Shown piece after piece: positions 23,609 to 36,700 of a stretch of DNA of 64,000 nucleotides; position 1 is the stretch's first letter; each line of letters begins with the position of its first letter. Where the stretch lies: the NCBI GenBank assembly GCA_004352715.1, contig SCFE01000021.1:2259454-2323453 (forward strand), written 5' to 3'. Source of the stretch: Hofstenia miamia. Its lineage: Eukaryota; Xenacoelomorpha; Acoela. A program made the position numbers and the translations under genes. Under the pieces are notes generated by a model. That model saw only the letters and a list, made by a program, of their open reading frames with translations, was not told where the DNA came from and did no database searches.

Positions 23609-24909
23609 GCTTGATTCAAATCTCAGGGGTAACGAATATTCGCGTATACTCTCCATCACCCCCAATATGACCGCCCATTCTCAACCAATGGATGCTGACG
23701 TGAATAAGAAGCTCAGAAAAATTTATCTGCAGAGATTTTGTTAGACATCGCTTACAATCCACTAAGACAGGGACCCAGTACGAACTGAATTTACTCCAGG
23801 CATTATGTAGGTTTAAGCGTATATGAGAGAATGTAACCAAGTAGACTATTGCTAATTGCTTTAAGCACGTAGGGTTTATCCAAGCAGACAAGACGTGACA
23901 GTTGGGAATGGCTTGCTAAACACATAGTCAGCCCTAACTCAGCAAATCATGGAGAGAGAGAGTCCAAAACCGAATGAGAGACGATGACATCACATTAGAG
24001 CAACCCAATGTTTTCATTTAATAAGCTTATGTGCACTGAACACCCTTTTTGCGAATTAGGATGACGGGATGGTTTATCTGGAGAAACTTGACTAAAAACG
24101 CAAATTAATTCTCCATAAAAAGGAAAAACAACGAAATGCGTCAAACTGGCAAAACAGTGTTCTGATGTTCGGATAATGTAAACTTTTTTCATTATTTAAT
24201 AAAAGTTGAAATTAAGCAAATTTTTGTTGCAGAGTTACCGATGATGCACCAAGCAAGTNGCTTGATTCAAATCTCAGGGGTAACGAATATTCGCGTATAC
24301 TCTCCATCACCCCCAATATGACCGCCCATTCTCAACCAATGGATGCTGACGTGAATAAGAAGCTCAGAAAAATTTATCTGCAGAGATTTTGTTAGACATC
24401 GCTTACAATCCACTAAGACAGGGACCCAGTACGAACTGAATTTACTCCAGGCATTATGTAGGTTTAAGCGTATATGAGAGAATGTAACCAAGTAGACTAT
24501 TGCTAATTGCTTTAAGCACGTAGGGTTTATCCAAGCAGACAAGACGTGACAGTTGGGAATGGCTTGCTAAACACATAGTCAGCCCTAACTCAGCAAATCA
24601 TGGAGAGAGAGAGTCCAAAACCGAATGAGAGACGATGACATCACATTAGAGCAACCCAATGTTTTCATTTAATAAGCTTATGTGCACTGAACACCCTTTT
24701 TGCGAATTAGGATGACGGGATGGTTTATCTGGAGAAACTTGACTAAAAACGCAAATTAATTCTCCATAAAAAGGAAAAACAACGAAATGCGTCAAACTGG
24801 CAAAACAGTGTTCTGATGTTCGGATAATGTAAACTTTTTTCATTATTTAATAAAAGTTGAAATTAAGCAAATTTTTGTTGCAGAGTTACCGATGATGCAC
24901 CAAGCAAGT
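23609..24909. other. 650 bp block repeated head-to-tail across a single N
   Basis: Bases 23609-24258 and 24260-24909 appear identical and are separated by one N at 24259. Small frames at 23616-23891 and 23995-24192 on the minus strand repeat exactly in the second copy. Most likely an unmerged contig overlap, not a biological tandem duplication. The block itself has no recognised gene. Confidence 0.85.
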
Positions 24910-25328
24910 TAAAATTATGCAAACCCTACTATATATATATTTGTGAAAAAACATCCTTCAAAGCTATTACACATCTTAGAGGAAAATCCTAATCACAACA
25001 CTTCAACAAACAGCATTCTATGTTAAAATTACAAAGCAATGGCGCTTTGTTGAATAGAATATAATACGAGGCCTTACGTTGTGTTCAATATAAAATTTCA
25101 TAATATTAAGGAAAGTATTAGAAATATGATTCAAAAAGTTCTACTTAATGCATACACAAATTTTGAGTCAGCTTAGTTGAATTTTCAGTAATAAGAAATA
25201 ATTTATAAGCACAGGGTCATAGCAATTTTCCCCTTAAAACTGGTACTGCATATCAATCAGTCCTATACAAATCACACTTTTGTCAGAATTATTAAATGTT
25301 AATGAAAAGAGGGAGCAAAAATTATACA
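24910..25328. other. Intergenic, nothing recognised
   Basis: AT-rich sequence up to the TA target of the second Tc1-like copy. Confidence 0.45.
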
Positions 25329-25330
25329 TA

Positions 25331-26709
25331 CAGTGGCTGGCCATTGAATTAGAACCGCGATGAATTTTAACTCAAATTATAATTTAGACATAATAATCAA
25401 TACAAAAATATTGAATCATTGCCATTGTTTGATGGTGAATGATTCTCATTGGCTGTTTACTACTTCGTTTAACAACTGAGTTTTATTTTTGTGAATATTA
25501 CTTAAATTACAGCATTGATTTGTGTTTGTTTTATAATGGGAAAACGAAGTGATATTGAATTAGAAACAGTTTCTGCGATCCGAGCATTAAAAGCAAATAC
25601 AAATTTTTCCCAAAAGGAAATTGCTGAAAGAACAAATGTATGTAAATCCTCCGTTCAACGTGTTCTGAGTGGTCGGGTATCCAAGCGGTCAAACTGCAAA
25701 GGGGTGAAGAAGACAAGTGTCCGTGATGAACGCATGATTGTAAGAAATGTACGACACAATAGAAAACTTACAACTGCACAACTAAATGCCAAGGTAAAGG
25801 CTGATCTTAATATTAACATATCTGATCGAACTATGCGTCGAATTTTGCATTCACATGGATATCTTGGCCGTCGTCCTCGACGTAAACCTCGCTTGACAGA
25901 ATCAATGCGTAAGAAACGAATGGCCTTTGCAAAGAATATAAAACATGGACAGCCGAAGATTGGGAAAAGGTATGCTTTAGTGATGAGTCGACATTTTTGT
26001 GTTTTGTCTGATCGTGCTCAGTATGTCAAACGACGTCCAGATGAAGAATTCCATCCAGATTGTACAACTGCAAGTGTTAAACATCCAAATAAAATCATGG
26101 TGGGGTCAGTGATCTCAGTGAAGGGGCCTGGTAGATTGTACATAATTGATGGTAATAGGAACCAAGTTCAATACAGAGAACAGGTCATTGCAAAACGACT
26201 CTTACCACAGTTAAATGACTGGTTTGGTGAAAATGGAAGAGCCAACATTTACTTTATGCATGACTCAGCACCGTGTAATAAAGCTGCATCTGTAACGACT
26301 CTTTTGAATGACGAGGGTGTCAGAATTCTGGATTAGCCGGGGAATTCCCCCGACCTAAATTCGATAGAGAATATTTGGGACATTTTAAAGCGTAAAACCC
26401 GAATGCAACATTGCACAACTCGCAAAGATGTTATTGCAGCACTTATACAATGTTGGCATCGCGATCCTGACATCAAAACTCGTGCAATCCCTGCTATTAG
26501 ATCAATGACAGATCGAATGAAATCTGTTATCAAAGGCCATGGACATATGACGAAATATTAATTTTATTTCTAAAAATGTTCTAATGCATGTTCATCAACA
26601 TTTGCATATGTTTTTTGTTGCTAATAAATACATTTGTCTATCAAAAATTCCTGTTTTCATATATTCAAGCATAAATAACTCTCGGTTCTAATTCAATGGC
26701 CAGCCACTG
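25331..26709 (+). mobile_element. Tc1-like transposon, copy 2 (inactivated)
   Basis: Same 27 bp TIRs as the 11.1 kb element (CAGTGGCTGGCC...), TA-flanked at 25329-25330 and 26710-26711. Length is 1379 bp. It lacks about 50 bp of the 5' untranslated segment present in copy 1, just before the transposase ATG. Overall identity to copy 1 is very high by eye, so both copies are young. Confidence 0.95.
25536..26561 (+). pseudogene. Tc1-like transposase, broken copy
   Basis: Starts with the same MGKRSDIELE as copy 1. A 1 bp deletion near 25935 and a 1 bp T insertion near 25995 shift the frame over about 20 codons and then restore it. The shifted stretch replaces the CFSDEST block, so the first catalytic Asp is lost. 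Downstream, the conserved Trp of MVWSV is Gly, and the Trp codon of ILDWPGN has become TAG at 26334-26336. The catalytic Glu lies beyond that stop. The protein cannot be active, but the intact TIRs mean the element might still be moved by transposase from another copy. Confidence 0.92.
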
Positions 26710-29700
26710 TAGGTGTATGTAGGTATAACTTCGGTTTTACAAAACGGGAAATAAAATATGGAAATAAATTCAAATCTGGCAAAAAAATCTCTGAAAACAC
26801 AAAGCAGTAGGAAACTGTGTACTTGTACTCGCCCATGTTTTAGTTAATTGCCAATTGTTCATCAAACATTTTATATTATTATTTAGCATGATATTCGTGT
26901 TTAATCAATCTGATCACTTAAGATAAGATAAAACATTCTTTATTCAAATAATAATTAAAAACTGGTAATATATCTGAATAGCATCATAAATATACAAAAC
27001 AAATACACAAATATATCCAATAGAATAAAACACTATATACACTAAATCTACAAGGCTAGGGATTTGTAAATGAGTATGTGTGCAAAATATTGTATTACTA
27101 ATTAGTGGCATTCGTTTATGGCAGTCATTAATTGACTTCCTCAAATACTGATTAATGAAAATTATGCGTTTTCATTATGAATCTCAAAGGATTAAGTGTA
27201 TATAACACTGTTTAAAAAAAATTTATTAAAAAGAAGCGGCACCCTTTGGAGACGCAATAGTATTTATAGAATATAAACAACAAATTAGTAAGCAATCGCA
27301 AAATAATAAATAATGCTTCAGTTAAGATATTTCTTAAAACTTTACCATGTATTATAGGCCTAGAAAGAATTTGGTATTAAAACAAATTCACAAATTAATA
27401 AAAATAATGTTATTGGTTCAATTTCTTTGGTCCTTTATTTTAAGAATTGAATGCTTTTTTTACTTTAATCTCATAGAACTGTCAAATAGTACATTTAATC
27501 GCATAAAATGTATTTGCATAATTTTTTAGTCGAGTTCAAGATTTATGATTTGACATTTACATTCATTATTTTTTGAATTCTTCAAGGTTTTCCTTAGGAT
27601 TACAACGTTTATTTAAAATAATTCAGAGTTTTGTAGGTTAAAAAATATTTATTTGCAATTGATAAAACTACTGAAATATAAAATAATTCATCTTTTCTGA
27701 TTAAGTTTTGTAACTATTTGAGTTTAAATACTTGAAACCCTGGGAACAATTTAACTTAATGGATGAGTATTTTCTCATTCTTTGTTAATTCAATTTAATA
27801 TTTCAATATTGCAAATCATCCTCTCAATAAATATAATAGGAACTATCATAAATCAGACATAATTTTGTGAATTAAATGTAGAAGATTTGATACATTGCAT
27901 ATTACTGTATACAAAATTTGTGATGAAATTTTACACATCCATGATATTTTCAGAAGAATATGGGTTCTATTTTTAATAAGATCAGAAGATATGGAATGTA
28001 TTTCTAAAAATATTCAATTTTCTATTAATTTTTTGCATATATATTAAATTATGTTCTTAGCAGCGGTGTAGGCAGAAAAAAATTGAAGGGGGGCAAGGGT
28101 AATATTTGATAAATTCTAGGAAAAGTGCTTGTTTTAAGACACTTTCAACAAGAATCGTTCAGCAAAAGACTCAACCTTAGAGTCGAAATTGTCAAAACTT
28201 AAGAAGGCCATGGCCCTTTCAAGCCTTAGCTATGCCTGTCCACCTTGAAAGCAAACATTCAAAAAATAATTAGTTGCAATAACTGAGAAAAGTTAAAGGA
28301 GAAGAATATATATTTCACTTCAGGTCACTATTTAAGTGCTTATTTTAAAGGAATTCTTGTGCATAGTAACTGTAGTTAAATTACCTGTACCACATAGTCA
28401 ATTTTATCAAACTTAGGTTTCTTAAATTTTGCTGTTTATGATAAATCTCCATGCCCAATGATCAGTGCATATGATTGAAATTTCTTTTTTGAAACTGAAT
28501 GTATGCAGTAAGCTAGTTTTTAGTTTATGTGTGTGATATAATACACCATTTTTCTGATTAATAGCAAATCATTGTCTGTGTCAAGAGTATGCATCAAACT
28601 CATTGGTAGATTTGGAATTACTCAGGGCAATCATGTAGCATTAGAGGATCAGTGTTGACGTTGAGTCAGCTCAAAAGGCTAAGCACAATTCTATTTTATT
28701 GGACAGTTAGAAATCCTATGTTCACAGAAACGATAAACAATTATAAACACCAACTAAACTGAAACTAAGTGAAACCACATTACAATAACAGAACAGACTA
28801 GCCTGGTCTGATGAAGCATCATGCAACTCTATATTTAAAAGTTTAGAATTTCATTGCAGTTGTTATGTAATGTTATGTGTGGCTTGTATTTTTTTGTCAT
28901 TTATCAATTGTGCAATATTTGAATTTAATGTCAGTCTTTGACATCTCTGCAATTTCTAATGATATGATTACATTAGATATGTTTCATATAAAGCTATTCT
29001 TTGCACATGAATAATGGACCTTACCAATTTAAGCAAGTAACATTTGCTCAAACTTAGGATCATACATTTAAAGTATATGTTGTATAGTGCATAACAAATA
29101 TTGTTAGCTTGGAACTGGACTACCAAATATTGGAACATAGTCAGAACTTGCTACCTGTGATTTTCAAAATTCTTATGCCAGGTAGAGAGGAAAACACATT
29201 TAAAAATCCTGAGAATCAAGAAATTGTGTCAGTCAAAGCGTTCAAAATCAATATAGCATTCATAAATAAAAATTTAATGCCTAAAATAATTGTTCTAATT
29301 AACATTAAATTTATTTTTCACTAAAAAATATCTCAAAGTATGCAAAGAATCTTTCAAATATATTGGTCCATAAATTAGGTACAAGATATTTTAATTATTA
29401 TTGTTAATGAAGAAACTCTATCTAATGATAATTATATGTTTTAGTGCAACTGAATTTACATTGATTAATATGTTGCATCAGCATATTTCAATTATCATCA
29501 TTCATTTAATAGAAGTGTTTGCTTACGTTCTTTGAAGTTGTAGGTGTAGTAATGCAAGTGTCGGTTTCATATTATTATTTTGTTCGCGTTTGTACTATGG
29601 CGAAACCTTATTGTTTGCATTTAGACAGAGTTTGGGACGGAACGAAAAGCAATGAGAAAAATTTGCTGTTAATAATTTCGCTGTAATTGTTAATGTAATT

Positions 29701-29900
29701 TAAATAAAGGAGAAAACGAGAACGGAAGTTCAATGACCACAGATATTAATCTGCTTTATTGTTGCTTTTTTATTTGGCCCATTTTTAACAAAATGTAATA
29801 CATTAGATAAAATGATCTTGTTCAAATGTTTTTCGTAAGCTTAATTTTAGTTTTTTTAATTTCATTTCGAGTAATGCTTGTTTCTTCATGAATGAAATGA
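26710..29900. other. Intergenic; possible LINE tail and MITE debris
   Basis: 3.2 kb of AT-rich DNA with no convincing gene. From 26925 to about 27150 the sequence (ATAAAACATTCTTTATTCAA, then CA/TA-rich tracts) looks like the reverse of a LINE 3' end. At 28059-28100 a GGTGTAGGCAG...GGGGGGCAAGG patch, and near 28225 TATGCCTGTCC, hint at a short degenerate hAT-like repeat. Small frames near 27347 and 29109 have no family resemblance. Confidence 0.4.
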
Positions 29901-29929
29901 ATGAATGATGTATATTTATCTAAACACTT

Positions 29930-32900
29930 AGAAAAAATATAAACAAATACACTACAATGCTAAAAATCCCCAGATTATTTGTGCATTAACTTGTTATTTT
30001 TATTTATTATTTTTGTTTTTTTATTAATTTATTGTTACTATGTTTAGAAAGGATAATTTTTGAGCACTAGTGGTGCTCATTTGTATTACCCATGACATTT
30101 AAATTATTATTTGAATATTAAATCAAAATCCTTGTACATTTATTTTTAGATATGTTATCTATATTACAACTAATTAATGCACTAGAATTTATATAATTCC
30201 ATATTTGACTGCCCCTAACTTGAAGAGAATATTTTTGTAGCATTGAGTTATGCTGATTTACTGAAGTTTGGTTTTTTACTTTAGCCCTAGTATTATATGT
30301 GTGATTAATTTCATTAAAATAGTTAAACTCCATCGGTATTCTTTTCTTTGTATTTTATTATATGCTTTAGTAGTTCAAATATGTATAATTCATATATATA
30401 TTGAGTATATCACTAACCAAAAATAACTATTTTGTCGAATCTTTCGAATTTTTAAAATGTATTATTCTTATTATCTTTTTTTGAATTTTGAAAGTAGGCA
30501 GTATTGTGTTATAAGTAGTACCACCATATATCAATACTCCATATTGAATTATAGGTAAAATGTAAGTAATAGTAGTTTAATGTTACATGTTTTTGCGCAA
30601 AATGTCTAAATTTCATTAATATACCACATAATTTAGATAGTTTCTTACACAATTCGGAAATATGATTAGCAAAAGTCAAGTAATTCCTAAATATTTGTAG
30701 GATTCAAAAATTTTTAATTCATAACCAGATACCTCAAGCCTCTGCAATCCCTCGGTCTCCTTAAAGAAATTTGTTTGCATCGTTTTTTCACAGTTTGTTA
30801 TAGCAAAGCCAATCATGTAGTGTATCTAAATTCAGCTGTAAATTGTTAAACAATGTTTGTTTATCATGAGAAGAAGAATGGAGATTCGTATCATCAGCAA
30901 AAAGAGTAGTCGATTCATTTAAATGAAGTTGAATCTTCATTAGAAGAATTATTTTATGTAATGAGTTGGTAAGTCATTAATATATAATAAAAACAGAAAT
31001 GCTCCTAAAATCGATCCCTGATGTACACCATATTTTATCTCTTTCAAGTAAGATTTACTAGAGTCGTCACATACATATTGATAACGCTGATTAAGATATC
31101 TTTCAAATACTTTTTTAAGTGAACAAAAACGCAAGACGAAAATAGATGTTAAATTTTTTACATTTTCAACAAGTTTCCTTAATGCTAAAGTGGTATTGTG
31201 ATTTTTTCTAAACCCAAATTGATTAGAATTAATTAATTTGTTTGTTTACATAACTAACTAATCTATTGTATATAAGTCTTTCAAAAATTTTGCTAAAAAC
31301 AGGTAATAGGCAAATTGGTCTATAATTTGAAGGTTTGCATATATTTCCACTTTTATGTATAGGTATAATATTAGCTGTTTTATTTTTTCTGGAAATACGG
31401 AAGTTTATATGCAGAGATTAAATATATCTGTCAACGGATTTAAAAGTATTGGTGATAAGGCTTTAATTACTGTAGATGATATACCATCAAAACCAGTTGA
31501 TGACTTTGATTTAATATTTTCAATAACCTTTTGTAATTCTATACTTGTTATAATGTTGAAAAACATGGAATCAGGATTATTGTCAGTTTGGAGATATATT
31601 TTTGCCAACATTTACAAAATAGTTGTTGAATTTAGTACAATCGATATAACTTTTATTAGCATGTTTATTTTTGCTTCCTGTTATATTATTCAAAATATAA
31701 TTGCTTTGAACCCTTTAATACAGTATTAATTTTAATATTTTCGTTTAATGTTTCGTACTTTATTTCTATAATGCAAAAAACCGTAAGTTTTTTGTACATT
31801 TATTTTGTTTAAATTTCCTATAAGCTAAATTTCGTTTTGTTACTAAATTCTTTACTGAATTATTTATGAAGTTTATAGAATAATCTTTTTTGAATTTACC
31901 AATCTTAAATTTTTCAATTGTTTGTGTATCAAGGAATTTAGAATACATCATATTAGCATTTGAAAGAGTGGTTATGTTTATATCTTTAAATCGCTGCATT
32001 AAAAAAACCATACAATTTAATAGTTTTTCATTAGAAAACAAGAATTAATAATATGTAATGAATCTCTTTTTGGTGCATTTATAAACAGTTTTGCATGTTA
32101 TAGATCTAGGAGTATGATCAGTAAAGATATCGTTAAGTAAATCAACGGACACAATGTCGTCCATTTTAATTATATGATCTAAACACTAGCCATTGATATT
32201 GTGTGGACGACTAACGTCATTTAATAGAAATTTAAAGTTTTTTGCGGATATACATTGTTAAATGAATCACTAATGGGTGTTGCTATTAGAGTATCAATGT
32301 TAAAATCTCCCATAATGATACATAGAGATCTTGTTTTGTTGCGATCATCAAGAAAATTTTCAAAGTTTGAAATGAAATTGTACTTGACATGTTTGGCGGA
32401 TTTTATATGTAAAGCTAAGAGAGTTTGGTAATTTACATCTACATACTATGCATTCTGATATATAATTTACGTCTAGAATTTCATAATTAATTGATTTGGC
32501 CAAGTAGATTGCTACACCACCACCTTTCTTTTTTAACCTAGGTTTTGAAATTAAAGGATGGAAATTTTCAATATGATAAATTCCTAAGTCGTCATTTTCT
32601 TTAATCCATGTCTCAGTTAGACATAAAGCTGAAAGATTAGAGTTAGTACCGATAAAAGCTTCTACAGATTCAAAATTCTTATTTAACGACCTTACATTTA
32701 TGTGACATATTTTTAAATTTGACTTATGAAATAATCTATTATTTATTTTGCAAGTTTTAATCTTAAAAGTTTGTTTAGAGCTATTTATATATTCATTATT
32801 TAAAAAAACTGGGGATATAAACTATACAAATCCTCTAAACTGTAGTTCTTCCTGCGATCTTTGGAATCTATGACGCAAATCTTCTCTTCATTGGTCCACA

Positions 32901-32940
32901 CTTTTTTGATCGCCTCCATCTTTCTCAACTGCGATGTAAT
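29930..32940 (-). pseudogene. Nearly full-length LINE (APE endonuclease plus reverse transcriptase), broken
   Basis: Reading the minus strand from about 32930: a segment with KVWTNEEKICVIDSKDRRKN, then the endonuclease start ICHINVRSLNKNFESVEAF, CLTETWIKENDDLG and KKGGGVAIYLAKSI. At 31611-31405 lies KSKSSTGFDGISSTVIK; then NQFGFRKNHNTTLAL; at 31134-30949 YGVHQGSILGAFLFLLYIND; near 30900 LFADDTNLHSSSHDKQ (catalytic FADD); and at 30333-30118 the C-terminal LQVRGSQIWNYI. This order is that of a Jockey/CR1-type non-LTR retrotransposon. Multiple stops and frameshifts make it inactive. The AT-rich stretch at 29890-30100 is its likely 3' end. It lies about 0.8 kb upstream of, and opposite to, the V-ATPase gene. 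Confidence 0.88.
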
Positions 32941-33747
32941 TCTAAACCTTAAACTGGTACAATCATTAAAAATATTGGGAAATTCATCAAATACATTTTT
33001 CGTATGTCTTAATACCGATTTTCAAAATATTTTGCTTAGTTATAGACAAATTTTACTGTTTTGTACAGACAACTGATTGTTAGAATTGTAAATTGGTATT
33101 CATTGTAATTGATTTGCTTATGTTAAAAATTCAATGAGTAACAAAGCAGAATATCGTTAAATATATTTTAAAGAGCATATAATGATTATAAATGCCTTCA
33201 TATTTATGAATGATGAAACTTACTTTTCTTGTTCGAAGGATAATCGCAATAAACTTGAAGTAGGTACATGTAAATATATTGATTTCCATATATAAAGTAT
33301 TCATTGGAATTGAAACCCTATTTCTCAGTTAGTTATAGCCGAAATTCGATATATTCGAGTCTTAAGACTTCATTTAATTCAACAATTCTTTATAACAGAA
33401 TAAAAACAATATACACAACACAATTGGTTTATTTTATGTTTATAAACAACAAACATTATTTTTCAAATTTTGACAGAATAATCGTCATAGCATCAATTTC
33501 CTTTACTTGATTTTGGATGCCTAAATTGTCTAAACAAAATTTGCAATTTTTTAATAGTTTTGTAAATTAATTAAATTGACAAATCTTTTGCTGTAATGAG
33601 CAGTTTTTGAGTTCGTTATAACCGACTTTCGAAAATATTTAAGACGATTGTAATAGTTTACACTTAAAGAAATGTTCTTTCATATTGACATTAATTAGAA
33701 GCGTCATATTTTTAAAGAGAGTATAGTTTTGTTTTAGTTGTTTAAGG
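32941..33747. other. Upstream region of the V-ATPase H gene
   Basis: AT-rich sequence between the LINE relic and the start codon. It should hold the promoter and 5' UTR, but no specific element can be named. Confidence 0.4.
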
Positions 33748-36700
33748 ATGGCATATAAACCACCACAGTTTGACACAGGTGCAACACGTAAAGATTATAT
33801 GATTGCTCTTGACAAACTTCAAGTTGAAGTAGAAGCTGTGCGTAACAATAATATTAATTGGCAGAGTTACCATCAGTAAGAGTTTATATATAACTTTGTC
33901 TAGTTTCGTAAATGGAAGCATTTAACTTCATCAGAAATCTAACATATCTACATGTGTATATTCGATTGTATTAAAGCCTATGAACCTGCTTAATCTTTTG
34001 TTCCAATTTGTATTAGACTATGTAAAATATTTGGAATATATAACTTTCATTTCAACTATTTTTCTTTGGTTATTTAGTTAGATTCATTAAAATGATAGTT
34101 ACTGAGTGCCATTGTGATAAATTATTTATTGATTGTTATATTTAAAACCTCTTTAGAGGTAGAATTATTGAAAAGGTGGACTACGATCTCATTAAAGAAT
34201 TTGATAAAGCATCTAAGCAGACCAAGTCATCCCTGTTAGCAACAAATGGTGTACAAGTATAACTTTATATTGCCGAATGCTTTATTAAACGTTTTAGTAT
34301 GCAAAATCGTTTCTTGCTCTTCTGCGGCATATACCCAAAGAATCGACCACACAGTACATTCTAACACTAATTGATGATGTTCTACATGTAAGCAATTGTA
34401 TTTAATATTTAAAGACAATATAGATATTGTGTGGTGTTCAGTTAAATGTTTTTTGCAAATATTTCAACCTACGCCATGTGTGTTAACCCAATTTGATCAT
34501 TCTTCTAAAATGTATCCATTTTTAGGCATTTTTGCATTTTAGACTAAGAGCAGATATTTTTTATTATAATGGGGCAAAGTACTAAAGTAGCAGATATAAA
34601 CCGTTTAGAAAGTGCAGGAATTTCAGCAATCTCTTATGTGCAAAGCAATGCATTGTCACATAATTTGATTAGATCGTTGAAAATAATGAGATGAATTAAT
34701 TGTGAGCTATACAACTGTTTTGTGATTAGTAAAAAGTTGGTTACATTTGACTGTTTTAACAAATTGTTTACTGGTTAAAAATTTTTAGATAACCATTAAT
34801 TTTATAAATTGTTTCAATCAATTTTGACGTAACATCCCTGGGTAACACTTATAATAAGTTGTATTTATGGAAATTTTGGTTGCGCAGTGTCTCCGAAGTA
34901 TCCATTTTATTAGTAAATTGCATTTGTATTAGCATAGACTATAAGGTATTTGTTTATAAGTTGTTTTAAATTTTAAGGAATAGAATATACTTTATCATTT
35001 TTTACAATAATCCCCTTACTTCTTCTAGCTGTACAACTAAAGTGTAATGAATACAATACACTGCCCTCTAAATCATAAAAATGTCCATCTCCCAAATTTT
35101 CATTTTTAAGTTAGACACATTAGTATGTTGACTACAAAGTCAATAGTCAAGCGTCTTCAATTTGTAACCAGCAATGAGTAGTGCAAACAGTGCATGTAAT
35201 AGTTTTGAATTTAGGACTTTCCTGAACACATTGACAATCTGTTCCAACAGGCTCGCAAACAGCGAACTGGCACATACAACCAATTACTTGCATTACTAAG
35301 TAGAGAAGATGCATTTATTGCGAACCAAGCAGCAAGGATAGTAGTAAAAATGGCCCTTCACAATCCAGATCTTATTGAAAAATCAGAATTGTCAATCCTT
35401 TTTAACTGGATTAAAGATGAACTACAAAAACCAGTAAGAATCATTAAACTAATGTACATACAGTAATCTGTTATTATATGTTATTAAATGTTAAATTTTG
35501 TGTATTCTAAAAAAACAGTTTTTTATATAACCTATCGCTTCATTTTTTTATCTTGTTTAGTAGTAAAATTGTGCTTTTTTTGTTGACATTATATGATTTC
35601 ATTGAGTGATCATGTTTTCAATTACTTAGGGCAATGAATACATGCAGAATGTCGCTGCCTGTCTAATTAAGCTCCTTGGAAATGACGAATACAAACACGT
35701 CTTTGTCGAACATGACTGTATCCAAACGTAAGTAGTGTCTTTTTATAATCCACCATTTTAAAAAACATTTAGAGTTATCACTGTTTTGGACTCAAAAATA
35801 GGATTTCAACTCCAATACCAGCTAGCTTGTTGTTTATGGTTACTTTCATTTGATCCGCAAATTTGTGAAGATCTTCCAAGGTAACTAGAAACCTCTTTTT
35901 CAACATTATCTACATGTTTAGATACAATGTTGTCCCCATCTTGGCAGATATTCTGAGTGAAGCTGTTAAAGACAAAGTAGTTAGAATTATATTAGCGCTC
36001 TTCCGTGTATGTCCAGTTGAATTGTGATTAATACTTATAAATGAATTTAGAACATGTTGGAAAAACCCGAAGATCATGACGCAATTCATGAAAACTGTTT
36101 AACAATGATTCAATATAAAGTGTTGAAAACATTGGATATTCTGCAAAAGAAAGAATTTGATGATCCTGATATGACAGATGATATAAAGTTCCTCACTAAA
36201 ACACTTGAAGACAGCTTCCAGGAAATCAGGTAATTCCTCTTAATAGAACACCAGAGACAGCCATTCATCAACTGAGACAAAATCAAATTATTAAATGGGT
36301 AAATGAGTGTTTCCATTGAAAGATTTATCAACTCGTGTTGTCAACTAGTTGTGAATTGTTATTTTTCAATATTTTTTATTTCTCTGTTAACTAAAAACGT
36401 CGCATTGAAATCACTTACGAATTTTTTGAATGGATGAGATTACCTTTTTGAATAATGGTTGTACGAAGCCATTAGCACTCGATAAATGAAAATCTTATTA
36501 ACAAGTCAATGCGATATTTCTAGTAAAAAATTTTCAATAGAGCCATTATAGATTCTTGGAAACAAACATATCGATTCGTAATGTTGATTAATCAACTGGA
36601 GAACAAAGTTTGCCTTTCGCTTCGCATTTATGTTATAGAAATGAATGTGGCCAAAGGAAGTGTATCAAGGCCTTTGAATATTGCAATACAAAAAAAATTC

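Noticed and set aside
23616-24192. Tandem duplication of two small genes at 23.6 and 24.3 kb
   Set aside because: The blocks seem to match exactly and are separated by one N, so an unmerged assembly overlap is the simpler explanation.
28059-28245. Possible hAT-like MITE (GGTGTAGGCAG ... TATGCCTGTCC)
   Set aside because: Only short, imperfect complementarity and no target duplication; kept as a note in the intergenic entry.
31355-31729. Plus-strand 124-residue frame
   Set aside because: Antisense shadow of the LINE reverse transcriptase region.
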